NCBI RefSeq assembly: GCF_002043095.1
Contig: NZ_MVOC01000060.1
Location: forward strand, 1 to 53,074
Direction: 5' to 3'
DNA length: 53,074 bases
Origin: Mycobacterium sp. AT1
GTDB lineage: Bacteria > Actinomycetota > Actinomycetes > Mycobacteriales > Mycobacteriaceae
The position numbers were made by a program, and so were the translations under genes. Below, piece after piece: positions 39,877 to 47,903 of the stretch (its first letter is position 1; each line of letters begins with the position of its first letter). The notes beneath the pieces were generated by a model, which saw only the letters and a program-made list of their open reading frames with translations, was not told the DNA's origin and did no database searches.

Positions 39877-42249
39877 ATGAGTGCGGTTGGGCTCTCCGAT
39901 GCCGAGGTGGCGCAACGCGTCGCCGACGGTAAGGCCAACGACGTTCCGGCCAGGGCGGCGCGCAGTGTCAAGGAGATCGTCCGGGCCAACGTGTTCACCA
40001 GGATCAACGCGATTCTCGGTGTGCTACTGGTCATCGTGCTGTCGACGGGATCGGTGATCAACGGCCTGTTCGGCATCCTGATCGTCGCGAACAGCGCGAT
40101 CGGCATCATTCAGGAGTTGCGCGCCAAGCGGACCCTGGACGAGCTGGCCATCGTCGGTCAGGCAAAACCGTTGGTGCGCAGGCAGTCCGGGACGGGTCCC
40201 CGCGCACCCGGTGAGGTGGTGCTCGACGACGTCATCGAGATCGGGCCCGGTGACCAGATCGTGGTCGACGGCGAGGTGCTCGAGGAGTCGAATCTGGAAG
40301 TCGACGAGTCGCTGCTGACCGGTGAAGCCGATCCGATGGCCAAGGACGCCGGCGACGAGGTCAAGTCGGGCAGCTTCGTCGTCGCGGGCAGCGGGGCGTA
40401 TCGCGCGACGAAGGTGGGCCGCGAGGCGTACGCCGCCAAGCTCGCGGAGGAAGCCAGCAAGTTCACCCTGGTGAAGTCCGAATTGCGCAGTGGCATCGAC
40501 AAGATCCTCCAGTTCATCACCTACCTTCTGGTTCCCGCCGGCCTCCTGACCATCTACACCCAGCTGTTCACCACCGACGCCGGGTGGCGAGAGTCGGTGC
40601 TGCGCATGGTCGGTGCGTTGGTGCCGATGGTGCCCGAGGGCCTGGTGCTGATGACGTCGATCGCCTTTGCGGTGGGGGTGGTGCGGCTGGGCCGACGGCA
40701 ATGCCTCGTGCAGGAGCTGCCCGCCATAGAGGGCCTCGCCAGGGTGGACGTGGTGTGCGCCGACAAGACGGGGACGCTGACCGAGAACGGCATGCGGTTG
40801 GCCGATCTCAGGACCTTCGGCCAGGACGACTGCGCGGACCCGTTGGCGTCCCTGGCCGCCGACGACGACCGTCCCAACGCCAGCATGCGGGCCATCGCGG
40901 AGGCCTACGACCAGCCGCCCGGGTGGACCGCCACCGCGAGTGCGCCGTTCAAGTCGGCGACCAAGTGGAGCGGAACGTCCTATGAGGACCACGGCAATTG
41001 GGTGATCGGCGCACCCGACGTGCTGCTCGACCCGTCGTCGCCCGACGCCGACGAAGCCGAGCGGATCGGGGCGCGGGGTCTGCGGGTGCTGCTCCTTGGT
41101 TCGTCGGACCGGGCGGTCGACGCGCCGGACGCACCAGGCGTCGTCACGCCGGTGGCGTTGGTGGTCCTCGAGCAGCGGGTGCGTCCCGATGCCCATGACA
41201 CCCTCGATTACTTTGCCGCCCAAGGGGTCACGGTCAAGGTGATCTCGGGTGACAACGCCGTGTCGGTCGGCGCGGTGGCGGATGGCCTCGGCCTGCATGG
41301 TGAGACGCTCGACGCCAGACGCCTTCCGGAGGAACCCGAGGCGTTGGCGGACACCGTCGCCGAGTACACCACGTTCGGCAGGGTGCGACCCGACCAGAAG
41401 CGGGCGATGGTGCACGCCTTGCAATCCCGCGGTCACACCGTCGCGATGACCGGCGACGGGGTCAACGACGTACTGGCGCTCAAGGACGCCGACATCGGTG
41501 TCGCCATGGGCTCGGGAAGCTCCGCCTCCCGCGCGGTGGCCCAAATCGTGTTGCTCGACGACAAGTTCGCCACGCTGCCGTACGTCGTCGGCGAGGGCAG
41601 GCGCGTGATCGGCAACATCGAGCGCGTCTCGAATCTGTTCCTGACCAAGACGGTGTACTCGGTGCTGCTGGCCATCTTGGTGGGCATGGCGGGCCTGTCT
41701 GCCAAGGTGTTCGGCACCGACCCGCTGTTGTTCCCGTTCCAACCGATCCACGTGACGATCGCCGCCTGGTTCACCATCGGCATCCCCGCGTTCGTGCTGT
41801 CGCTGGCCCCCAACCGCGAGCGCGCGCATACGGGGTTCGTCCGGCGCGTGATGACCTCCGCGTTGCCAAGCGGGCTCGTCATCGGGATCGGGACGTTCGC
41901 CAGCTACCTGCTTGCCTACGAAGGACGGGCGTCGACGGTGGTGGAGCAGACGCAGGCGTCGACGGCGGCGTTGATCACGCTGTTGGTGGGCGCGCTGTGG
42001 GTTCTTGCGGTGGTGGCCCGTCCGTACGAGTGGTGGCGGATCGGGCTGGTAGCCGTCTCGGCGCTGGCGTACGTGGTGATCTTCGCTCTACCGCTGACGA
42101 GGAAGGCGTTCATGCTGGACCCGTCGAACGTCGCGGCGACCACGACCGCGCTGTGCATCGGGCTGGCGGCCGCCGTGCTGGTCGAGATCTCCTGGTGGGT
42201 GCAGGGACGCATTCTCGGCGAACCCCGACGACTGTGGCGATCGGCCTAG
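39877..42249 (+). CDS. ctpE: P-type cation ATPase CtpE (Ca2+ importer)
   Basis: This is a 790-aa P-type ATPase. The order is: actuator domain with LLTGEAD, membrane motif VPMVPEGLVL (P-E-G-L in helix 4), phosphorylation motif DKTGT (Asp296), nucleotide-binding region KSATKWSG, hinge GDGVND (526-531), and six C-terminal membrane segments. Work in M. smegmatis identified CtpE as a calcium uptake pump. The ATG at 39877 (MSAVGLSDAEVAQRVADG) matches the M. tuberculosis protein; a possible upstream start overlaps nothing conserved. Its stop shares CTAG with the convergent MarR gene. Confidence 0.94.
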   Translation: MSAVGLSDAEVAQRVADGKANDVPARAARSVKEIVRANVFTRINAILGVLLVIVLSTGSVINGLFGILIVANSAIGIIQELRAKRTLDELAIVGQAKPLVRRQSGTGPRAPGEVVLDDVIEIGPGDQIVVDGEVLEESNLEVDESLLTGEADPMAKDAGDEVKSGSFVVAGSGAYRATKVGREAYAAKLAEEASKFTLVKSELRSGIDKILQFITYLLVPAGLLTIYTQLFTTDAGWRESVLRMVGALVPMVPEGLVLMTSIAFAVGVVRLGRRQCLVQELPAIEGLARVDVVCADKTGTLTENGMRLADLRTFGQDDCADPLASLAADDDRPNASMRAIAEAYDQPPGWTATASAPFKSATKWSGTSYEDHGNWVIGAPDVLLDPSSPDADEAERIGARGLRVLLLGSSDRAVDAPDAPGVVTPVALVVLEQRVRPDAHDTLDYFAAQGVTVKVISGDNAVSVGAVADGLGLHGETLDARRLPEEPEALADTVAEYTTFGRVRPDQKRAMVHALQSRGHTVAMTGDGVNDVLALKDADIGVAMGSGSSASRAVAQIVLLDDKFATLPYVVGEGRRVIGNIERVSNLFLTKTVYSVLLAILVGMAGLSAKVFGTDPLLFPFQPIHVTIAAWFTIGIPAFVLSLAPNRERAHTGFVRRVMTSALPSGLVIGIGTFASYLLAYEGRASTVVEQTQASTAALITLLVGALWVLAVVARPYEWWRIGLVAVSALAYVVIFALPLTRKAFMLDPSNVAATTTALCIGLAAAVLVEISWWVQGRILGEPRRLWRSA

Positions 42250-42698
42250 CTCGAGGGACCGGTGTCGCGCAGGGAGTGGATCATCTTGCGCAGGATCCGA
42301 GACGCGGCCGCCTGCTCGCCGTCGGTCATGTCGGCCAGCATCCTCAGTTCGACGGAGCGGACCGCTGCGGTCGCGGTCTCCAGGCTCCGTCGGCCGCGGG
42401 CGGTGAGCCGGGTGGGAAGGGCCTTCCCGACCGGTGCCTCCGCCGGCCTGGTGACGTAGCCCTGCCGTTCCAGGGTCTGGAGTAGGACGTTCATCGACTG
42501 CCGTGTCACGAACGCGCCGCGGGCGAGCTCGGAGTTCGACAGGCCGGGTCGCTGGGCCAGCAGCTCGAGGCAGGCGTAGTGCGTCACGCTCATCTCCAGC
42601 GGCCGCAGCACCTCCTCCATGGCCGCGCGCAGAACGCTCGACGCCTCCTTCAGCAGATAGCCCAGCGACGTCGGCAGGTCGACTCCGTCTTGACTCAT
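42246..42698 (-). CDS. MarR-family regulator of the VOC gene
   Basis: This is a 150-aa winged-helix protein. The core includes SVTHYACLELLAQRPGLSNSELARGAFVTRQSMNVLLQTLERQGYV (recognition helix TRQSMNVLLQTLERQG) and a wing ending PVGKALPTRLTARGRRSLE. The start MSQDGVDLP at 42698 is chosen because it begins the conserved part and because an operator arm overlaps the ATG. It diverges from a small VOC gene; two TGTCAG-N4-CTGACA sites lie in the 61-nt gap, one over its own start and promoter. Repression of both genes is likely. Confidence 0.88.
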   Translation of the reverse strand: MSQDGVDLPTSLGYLLKEASSVLRAAMEEVLRPLEMSVTHYACLELLAQRPGLSNSELARGAFVTRQSMNVLLQTLERQGYVTRPAEAPVGKALPTRLTARGRRSLETATAAVRSVELRMLADMTDGEQAAASRILRKMIHSLRDTGPSS

Positions 42699-42743
42699 GT
42701 CAGTATTCTGACATAGGTTCAAACGTGTCAGATAACTGACACG
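42697..42743. promoter_or_regulatory. Paired TGTCAG-N4-CTGACA operators
   Basis: Site 1 is ATGTCAG-TATT-CTGACAT (42697-42714) and site 2 is CGTGTCAG-ATAA-CTGACACG (42724-42743). Both arms are perfect in each, and the centres are 28 bp apart. Site 1 covers the MarR start codon; site 2 lies 16 nt before the VOC start. Confidence 0.8.
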
Positions 42744-42759
42744 AATGGAAGGAATCCCC

Positions 42760-43128
42760 ATGCCCGTCACCGGCCCCGACTTCATCTCGCTCCAAACCCG
42801 CGACCGCGCCGCCTCGCAGGCGTTCTACGAGCAGTACCTCGGCCTCGTCCGATCCCCGGCCGGACCTCCGCACGCCGTCGTCTTCGACACCAAGCCGATC
42901 GCGTTCGCGCTGCGCGACGTCGTTCCCGGCACCGACCTCACCTCCGTCGCCCAGCCAGGAATCGGAGCCGCCATCTGGCTGCACGCCACCGACGTCCAGG
43001 CCATTCACGACGCGCTCGTCGCCGACGGTCACGCGATCGTCTCCGCGCCTGTCGACGGCCCATTCGGTAGGACGTTCACCTTCGCCGACCCCGACGGATA
43101 CCAGGTGACCCTCCACGATCGCGCCTGA
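42760..43128 (+). CDS. Single-domain VOC (glyoxalase/bleomycin-resistance fold) protein
   Basis: This 122-aa protein has the two beta-alpha-beta-beta-beta repeats of a VOC monomer (PDFISLQTRDRAASQAFYEQYLGL; then AIWLHATDVQAIHDALVADG; closing FGRTFTFADPDGYQVTLHDR). Such proteins are dioxygenases, glutathione or thiol transferases, or drug-binding proteins; no clear metal triad is seen. The ATG at 42760 is preceded by GGAAGG with 7-nt spacing, which favours it over the ATG at 42745. The operator at 42724-42743 places it under the divergent MarR regulator, so it is probably induced by a small reactive or aromatic compound. Confidence 0.85.
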   Translation: MPVTGPDFISLQTRDRAASQAFYEQYLGLVRSPAGPPHAVVFDTKPIAFALRDVVPGTDLTSVAQPGIGAAIWLHATDVQAIHDALVADGHAIVSAPVDGPFGRTFTFADPDGYQVTLHDRA

Positions 43129-43167
43129 TCGGCCGACCTACTCCGCCGCCTCCGCGGCAAGCCCGAT

Positions 43168-43173
43168 TAGGGT
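43168..43173 (+). promoter_or_regulatory. -10 box for the Rv0909/Rv0910-like pair
   Basis: TAGGGT, 6 nt, then ATG at 43180, consistent with a leaderless transcript. Confidence 0.5.
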
Positions 43174-43179
43174 GGTGTC

Positions 43180-43449
43180 ATGGGATTTCTTGACAAGCTG
43201 AAGGACCTCGCGTCGAAGAACGCCGACAAGGTCGACGTCGCCATCGAGAAGGCCGGCGACCTCGTCGACAAGAAGACGCAGGGCAAGTACGCAGGGCAGG
43301 TCGACAAGGTGCAGGAGGCCGCGAAGAAGGCGGCCAGGGACAACGCCGGACGACCGCCCGCCGGGCAGCAACCTCCGGCCACGCCGCCGGCCCCGCAGCC
43401 GCCGACCACGCCTCCCGCCACCCCGGCCGGACCTCCTCCCACCTCGTAA
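43180..43449 (+). CDS. Rv0909-like putative antitoxin with proline-rich tail
   Basis: This is an 89-aa protein. Residues 1-55 (MGFLDKLKDLASKNADKVDVAIEKAGDLVDKKTQGKYAGQ, given to mark the domain) match the short helical Rv0909 family, described in M. tuberculosis as the antitoxin of Rv0910. The remaining 34 residues are almost entirely Pro, Ala, Thr and Gln (PPATPPAPQPPTTPPATPAG). That makes it about 30 residues longer than the 59-aa M. tuberculosis protein as I recall it. The partner gene follows after 3 nt. The same CtpE - antitoxin-like - SRPBCC order is seen in M. tuberculosis. Confidence 0.85.
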   Translation: MGFLDKLKDLASKNADKVDVAIEKAGDLVDKKTQGKYAGQVDKVQEAAKKAARDNAGRPPAGQQPPATPPAPQPPTTPPATPAGPPPTS

Positions 43450-43452
43450 GAC

Positions 43453-43893
43453 ATGGCGAAACTCTCGGTCTCCGTCGACGTACCCCTGCCACCGGAGAAG
43501 GCCTGGGAGGCCGCCTCGGATCTGACGCGGTACAGGGAGTGGCTGACGATTCACCGGGTGTGGCGCAGCACGCTGCCCGACACCCTGGAGAAGGGCACCA
43601 AGCTGGCCTCGGTCGTCGAGGTCAAGGGAATGATGAACCTGGTCCGGTGGACCATCGTCAGCTACAAGCCGCCGCACTCGCTGACACTCGACGGTGACGG
43701 CAAGGGCGGGGTCAAGGTCAAGCTGATCGGCAGGGTCAAGCCCGCCGACGAGGAGGCGGTCAACTCCACCGTCACCTTCGACGTCCACCTGGGTGGGCCT
43801 GCGTTGTTCGGCCCGATCGGGATGATCGTCGCCAGTTCGCTGAAGGGCGACATCCGCGAATCGCTGGACAAGTTCAAGACCGTCTTCGCGTAA
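43453..43893 (+). CDS. SRPBCC-fold protein (Rv0910-like putative toxin)
   Basis: This 146-aa protein folds as a START/SRPBCC helix-grip (MAKLSVSVDVPLPPEKAWEAASDLTRYREWLTIH; later LTLDGDGKGGVKVKLIGRVKP; and GPALFGPIGMIVASSLKGDIRESLDKF). In M. tuberculosis the homologue Rv0910 was reported as a growth-inhibiting partner of Rv0909, though the fold usually binds lipid-like or aromatic ligands. It is cotranscribed with the antitoxin-like gene. The C-terminal 20 bp overlap the convergent K+ channel gene. The toxin role is by homology only. Confidence 0.86.
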   Translation: MAKLSVSVDVPLPPEKAWEAASDLTRYREWLTIHRVWRSTLPDTLEKGTKLASVVEVKGMMNLVRWTIVSYKPPHSLTLDGDGKGGVKVKLIGRVKPADEEAVNSTVTFDVHLGGPALFGPIGMIVASSLKGDIRESLDKFKTVFA

Positions 43894-45586
43894 CCGTCTC
43901 CGCTGTATCGGCCTGCCCCTCGTGCAACGCCTCCAGGAGTTCGCGGTGTGGGCCGACGAGATATGCGGTGTCACCGGCGCGCAAACGGGTCTCGCGGCGG
44001 GGATGGAGTTGGACGTCCCCCGGGCGGTGCATGATCGCGATCACCCGGGTTTGGGTGGACATGTCCGCCATCCGCAGCCCGTCGAGCTTGCTGCCCGGCT
44101 CCACCTCGACGCCGCCAACCATGAAGGACTGCTGTCCCACCGAGAACGTGCCAAGTACCTCCAATCCCATCGCGGTGCCGATGAACCACGGCGCCGCGAG
44201 CTCGACCGTCGACCGCACGTTTTCGAAGCCAAAGCGCTGGGCGACCGCCTTTCCCAGCGTCCGGTCGTAGACCCGCAGCACGACGGGAACGCCCGGCTGG
44301 TCGGCCGATCTCAGCCACCGCTGGCCGAGCCGTTCGCGAAGCACGATGCCCGTCTCGATGTTCACCATGTCGTCCTGCGTGAGCACCGCCACCGCCACGG
44401 CGTCGTCGATGCGGGCGGCGTCGAGTGTCTCCGGCAGCGTGGCGTCGCCGAAGATCACCGGTACGTCGAGCTGTGCCGCCGAGGCGAGGTAGCGGTTGTC
44501 ACGGCTGCGTTCGACGGCCACGACGTCGTGTCCGGCGGCCTTCAGATCGGCCACCACCCGAATGCCGAACGATCCGAGCCCGACGACGACGATGTGATCG
44601 GTCAGATCACGCACCTTGCGGCGACCGGCGTTCTGCCCCATGCGCCGGGACAGCAGCAGATCGGCGACGAAGGCCATCAACACGGCGGTTGTCGTGACAC
44701 CGGCGAACATCAACGCGATGCCGAACAACCGCAACCAGGTCGGCTGGTCGACGAAGCTGAAGTCGCCGTAGCCGACGGTGGCAATGGTCTCGGTCGAGAA
44801 GTACAGCGCATCGACGAAGCTCATGCCGGGCCGGTGGTAGGCGAAGCGCAGCAGCACCGTTGCCCCGAGCAGCAGGCTCATCGACACGGCAAGCGCCTTG
44901 AAGAAGTTCGGATTCACGTCCTCGCGAAAGGCGCGTATCGCGTCGGCCACCGGCTTCACCGGCGACCGTCTCGGGTGCGCGGCTGCCGTCCGAGACGAAG
45001 TCACGGCGATGCCTTGGGCGGCAAGCTCCCCAGCCGTGCCGATCATCGCCGTCCAGTCCCCGGCCGCGACGCTCTCGTCGCGGCCCGGGCACGGCACCAC
45101 CGTGCCAGGATCCGGTGACCGGTCACCCCGCAGCACGGCGACCGGAGCCAGATCGCCGAAGATCTCCCGCAGCGTGGCCGCCCGTGGTGCCGTGGTGCCG
45201 GAGACGACGAATTCGATGCCTGCAACGGTGATCGAGTGCGTGGTACGCGACAGGCAGGCCTCGACGACCGACGGAGCTGCCACGTCGGCGACGTCGAGGA
45301 TGGCCCCGGGGCCGTTCCCGATGGCAACGGCTTCCCGGAGCACGCCGTTGGCCAGACGGGCGACGACGCGCACGGTGGCGTTCAACTGTCTTGCCAGCAC
45401 AGCGATTTCAAGGTTGAGCGCATCGTCGTCGTCGGCACAGATCAACGCGGCCGCAGCCGCGATGCCTGCCTCGCTCAGCTCGGCGGCGGATTCGACGACC
45501 ACGATCTCGCGGCCGGCGCCGCGGAGCTGTTCGACGATCCGCAACCCCAGCGGATCGTCGCCGCAGACGATGATGTGCCCCTCCAT
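43874..45586 (-). CDS. K+ channel with RCK domains on both sides of the pore
   Basis: This is a 570-aa membrane protein with unusual order. A first RCK/TrkA-N-like nucleotide-binding domain (about 1-130: HIIVCGDDPLGLRIVEQL) and a linker precede two membrane helices (about 222-242 and 288-312) with the K+ filter TVGYGD (270-275). A second RCK_N follows (about 325-450: DHIVVVGLGSFGIRVVADL, strand 2 ending VVAVERS), then an RCK_C (about 495-555). The N-terminal G-x-x-x-L motif lacks the full GxGxxG, so it may bind a different ligand. It is predicted to be a ligand-gated K+ channel. The ATG at 45586 starts the first Rossmann strand. Confidence 0.88.
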   Translation of the reverse strand: MEGHIIVCGDDPLGLRIVEQLRGAGREIVVVESAAELSEAGIAAAAALICADDDDALNLEIAVLARQLNATVRVVARLANGVLREAVAIGNGPGAILDVADVAAPSVVEACLSRTTHSITVAGIEFVVSGTTAPRAATLREIFGDLAPVAVLRGDRSPDPGTVVPCPGRDESVAAGDWTAMIGTAGELAAQGIAVTSSRTAAAHPRRSPVKPVADAIRAFREDVNPNFFKALAVSMSLLLGATVLLRFAYHRPGMSFVDALYFSTETIATVGYGDFSFVDQPTWLRLFGIALMFAGVTTTAVLMAFVADLLLSRRMGQNAGRRKVRDLTDHIVVVGLGSFGIRVVADLKAAGHDVVAVERSRDNRYLASAAQLDVPVIFGDATLPETLDAARIDDAVAVAVLTQDDMVNIETGIVLRERLGQRWLRSADQPGVPVVLRVYDRTLGKAVAQRFGFENVRSTVELAAPWFIGTAMGLEVLGTFSVGQQSFMVGGVEVEPGSKLDGLRMADMSTQTRVIAIMHRPGDVQLHPRRETRLRAGDTAYLVGPHRELLEALHEGQADTAETVTRRRS

Positions 45587-45637
45587 GGACAGACGGTACT
45601 TCGGAAAGTCCGACGGTGAGAGGCGAAGATGGACTGC

Positions 45638-46363
45638 ATGACCGCGGCGACGATCTACGTGAAGGCCTGTGTCAACGGTGCGCGCACCCCCGCCGAGCAC
45701 CCCGCCCTGCCCGTCACCCCGGAGCAGTTGGCTGCGGCCGCGCTCTCGGCCCACCGGGCGGGTGCCAAGGCCGTGCACATGCACCCGAAGACGCCGGACG
45801 GCAAGGACTCACTCGACCCAGACGTCGTCGCCGCCGCGGTGAGCGCCGTCCGGGCCGCCGTGCCCGGCTTGCCGCTGGGGGTGACCACGGGGTTCTGGGC
45901 GCTGCCCGACCCCGATGCCCGCCGCCGGGCCGTGGAGGCTTGGACCGTGCTGCCCGACTTCGCGTCGCTCAACTGGGACGAACCCGGTTCGCCGGAGCTC
46001 GCGGAGGTGCTGCTCGGCAAGGGGATTGGCGTCGAAATCGGGCTGTTCAACCTGGAGGCGGCCGCGTCGTGGGCGGAGTCGACGCTGGTTCAGCACTGCA
46101 TGCGGGTGATGGTCGAGCTTGACGGGCACGAGGGCGTCGCCGTCGCGGACGCGATGCTCGAAAGGGTCGCGTCCGCGAACTCGCCGGCGCCGGTACTGCT
46201 GCACGGCCTTGACGAAAGCTGCTGGCCGCTACTCGAACACGCGGGTGTCTGCGGTCTGCAGACCCGCATCGGCATGGAGGACACCCTGACGCTGCCCGAC
46301 GGGTCCGTCACCCCCGACAACGCTGCGCTGGTGTCCGCGGCGGTCCAGCTGCTCAGTCGGTAG
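45638..46363 (+). CDS. BKACE-family beta-keto acid cleavage enzyme (DUF849)
   Basis: This is a 241-aa TIM-barrel enzyme. Zn-binding AVHMHPK near the start, then GVTTGFWALPD, SLNWDEPG, and IGMEDTLTLPDG, which carries the distal acidic ligand, mark the beta-keto acid cleavage family (Kce: 3-keto-5-aminohexanoate plus acetyl-CoA). At 241 aa it is shorter than most members (270-310), with trimmed C-terminal loops. The natural substrate is unknown. The ATG at 45638 begins the first barrel strand. It diverges from the K+ channel over 51 nt and overlaps the convergent cupin gene by 11 bp. Confidence 0.85.
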   Translation: MTAATIYVKACVNGARTPAEHPALPVTPEQLAAAALSAHRAGAKAVHMHPKTPDGKDSLDPDVVAAAVSAVRAAVPGLPLGVTTGFWALPDPDARRRAVEAWTVLPDFASLNWDEPGSPELAEVLLGKGIGVEIGLFNLEAAASWAESTLVQHCMRVMVELDGHEGVAVADAMLERVASANSPAPVLLHGLDESCWPLLEHAGVCGLQTRIGMEDTLTLPDGSVTPDNAALVSAAVQLLSR

Positions 46364-46799
46364 GCGCGCCGAGCGCGAAGTCGGCGAAGTCGAAACCCGG
46401 CACGACGACGCAGCTGACCAGTGCGGGTTCGGCGTCCCGTGGCACGGCGCGCTGCCAGTGTCCCGGTGGCACCACGAACTGTGGCTGCTCACCGGCGGTG
46501 ACGTCGCTTCCGAGGAGATGCGTTGTGGCGCCGCGCTGTTCGGCGCCCACTTCGAGCAGCAGTGGGCTGCCGCGATGGTGGAACCACAGCTCGGCGCTGC
46601 GCACCGTGTGCCACGCCGACTGCTGTCCCGGCATCAGCAGGAACAGGATGGCGGTTCCGGCGCTTCGTGGGCCGGTGTACTCCGGCGGCAGCGCGGGTTG
46701 TCCCAAGGTCAGGTCGCTGCGCCAGGTCTCCCGGTACCACCCGCCCTCGGGGTGCGGCGCCAGGTCGAGATTCTCGGCCCACCCGGGGAGTTCGCTCAT
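46353..46799 (-). CDS. Cupin DUF985-family protein
   Basis: This is a 148-aa cupin: LDLAPHPEGGWYRETWRSDL, then AGTAILFLLMPGQQSAWHTVRSAELWFHHRG, GEQPQFVVPPGHWQRAVP, and a closing VVVPGFDF. The double-stranded beta-helix and the WHxV..ELW motif define the DUF985 branch, which has no settled function (some members epimerise or bind sugar nucleotides). Metal ligands would be His in WHTVRSAE and the later PGHW. It is leaderless by -10 spacing and diverges from a membrane protein gene. It overlaps the BKACE gene tail to tail. Confidence 0.85.
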   Translation of the reverse strand: MSELPGWAENLDLAPHPEGGWYRETWRSDLTLGQPALPPEYTGPRSAGTAILFLLMPGQQSAWHTVRSAELWFHHRGSPLLLEVGAEQRGATTHLLGSDVTAGEQPQFVVPPGHWQRAVPRDAEPALVSCVVVPGFDFADFALGAPTD

Positions 46800-46805
46800 G
46801 CCGTC

Positions 46806-46841
46806 AGCCTACGTCGCGGCGGGTTGCCGACCCGATACGCT
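46806..46841. promoter_or_regulatory. Divergent leaderless promoters (cupin / membrane protein)
   Basis: Minus strand: TAGGCT (46811-46806), 6 nt, ATG of the cupin gene at 46799. Plus strand: TACGCT (46836-46841), 6 nt, ATG at 46848. The whole intergenic region is 48 nt. Confidence 0.5.
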
Positions 46842-46847
46842 CGTCGC

Positions 46848-47282
46848 ATGGCTCGCCTGCGCCCGGGATGGTTCGTCGTGTTCTGCTCGACGGTGCTGTT
46901 GGTCAGTGCGTGGCTGCCGTGGCTGGTCACCAGCGCCGACGGCGGCGGCAGAGCGAATGCCATCGGCGGAAAGTACGGTTCGATCGGTGTGCCACCGAAC
47001 GGGTTCGGGGTCGGCCAGCTGATCGTCGTGCTGAGTTCGCTGCTGATCGTGGCTGCGGCAATGTCGGCCAGGAGTCTCCGTCCCAAGACAGCTTCGACTG
47101 CGGCCCTTGGCATTTCGGTGATCCTGGCAGTGCTGGTGCTGTGGTATTACCGGCTGTACGTCGGCAACCCGATCGCGGCGGGTTACGGCCTCTACGTCGG
47201 AGGCGGGGCCGTCGTGGCAGCCGCCGTGCTGTCGGTGTTCGCCATGGTGGCGGCGTGGGCCGGGATGGGACGCGCTCGATGA
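46848..47282 (+). CDS. Small four-helix membrane protein of unknown function
   Basis: This 144-aa protein has four predicted membrane segments (about 7-27, 55-75, 85-105, 115-138) and a soluble loop, SADGGGRANAIGGKYGSIGVPPNGFG, between the first two. It resembles mycobacterial proteins annotated only as membrane proteins; no motif gives a function. The start MARLRPGWF is set by the -10 spacing. Its stop overlaps the acetyltransferase start (ATGA), so the two are translated from one message. Confidence 0.78.
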   Translation: MARLRPGWFVVFCSTVLLVSAWLPWLVTSADGGGRANAIGGKYGSIGVPPNGFGVGQLIVVLSSLLIVAAAMSARSLRPKTASTAALGISVILAVLVLWYYRLYVGNPIAAGYGLYVGGGAVVAAAVLSVFAMVAAWAGMGRAR

Positions 47283-47863
47283 CCGCCTTCGTCGAACCCG
47301 TGCACCTCACCGGGGATCGGTGGGTGAGCTTGGAGCCGCTGACCTCGGCGCACGCTCCGGAGATCGTCGCGGCCACGGCCGACGTCCGGCCGCTGTGGTT
47401 CACCAGTGCTCCGACGCCGGACACCGCCCAGGAGTGGATCGACGGCCGGCTGGCGGTGCAGCACCCCGACACGGGCCTGACGTTCGTGGTGCGCGCGCTG
47501 GGTGGCGAGCTGGTCGGATCGTCGAGCTACTGTCACGTCGACGCGCCCAACCGCCGGCTGGAGATCGGGTACACCTGGTACCGCCAGGACGTGCGACGGT
47601 CCGGGGTCAACACCGAATGCAAACTACTGATGCTGGGGCACGCCTTCGAGCAATTGGGTTGTGTCGCAGTCGAGTTCCGCACCCACTTCTTCAACTCGAC
47701 CAGCCGCGCGGCCATCGAGCGATTGGGCGCCAAGCGCGACGGCATCCTCCGTAGCCATCAACTGCTGCCGGACGGGTCCCGGCGCGACACGGTGGTCTAC
47801 TCGATCCTGGACGGCGAGTGGCCGTCGGTGCGCAACAACCTTCGGTTCCGGTTGGACCGGTGA
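47279..47863 (+). CDS. GNAT acetyltransferase (RimJ/RimL type)
   Basis: This 194-aa N-acetyltransferase resembles the RimJ/RimL/Acetyltransf_3 group: DRWVSLEPLTSAHAPEI at the start, LEIGYTWYRQDVRRSGVNTECKLLMLGHAFEQLG (acetyl-CoA pocket), VEFRTHFFNSTSRAAIERLGAKRDGILR. Targets in this group are protein N-termini or amino-group compounds. It is cotranscribed with the preceding membrane protein. The last codons and stop form one arm of a perfect 15-bp inverted repeat. Confidence 0.87.
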   Translation: MTAFVEPVHLTGDRWVSLEPLTSAHAPEIVAATADVRPLWFTSAPTPDTAQEWIDGRLAVQHPDTGLTFVVRALGGELVGSSSYCHVDAPNRRLEIGYTWYRQDVRRSGVNTECKLLMLGHAFEQLGCVAVEFRTHFFNSTSRAAIERLGAKRDGILRSHQLLPDGSRRDTVVYSILDGEWPSVRNNLRFRLDR

Positions 47864-47895
47864 CGACGCCACGCGGGCGCCGTCACCGGTCCAAC
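47851..47895. terminator. Strong bidirectional hairpin between acetyltransferase and hsp20
   Basis: GTTGGACCGGTGACG (47851-47865), 15-nt loop, CGTCACCGGTCCAAC (47881-47895): a perfect 15-bp stem with no T-tract. The left arm includes the acetyltransferase stop; the right arm ends 9 nt before the convergent hsp20 stop. Confidence 0.75.
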
Positions 47896-47903
47896 ATAGG
47901 ACG

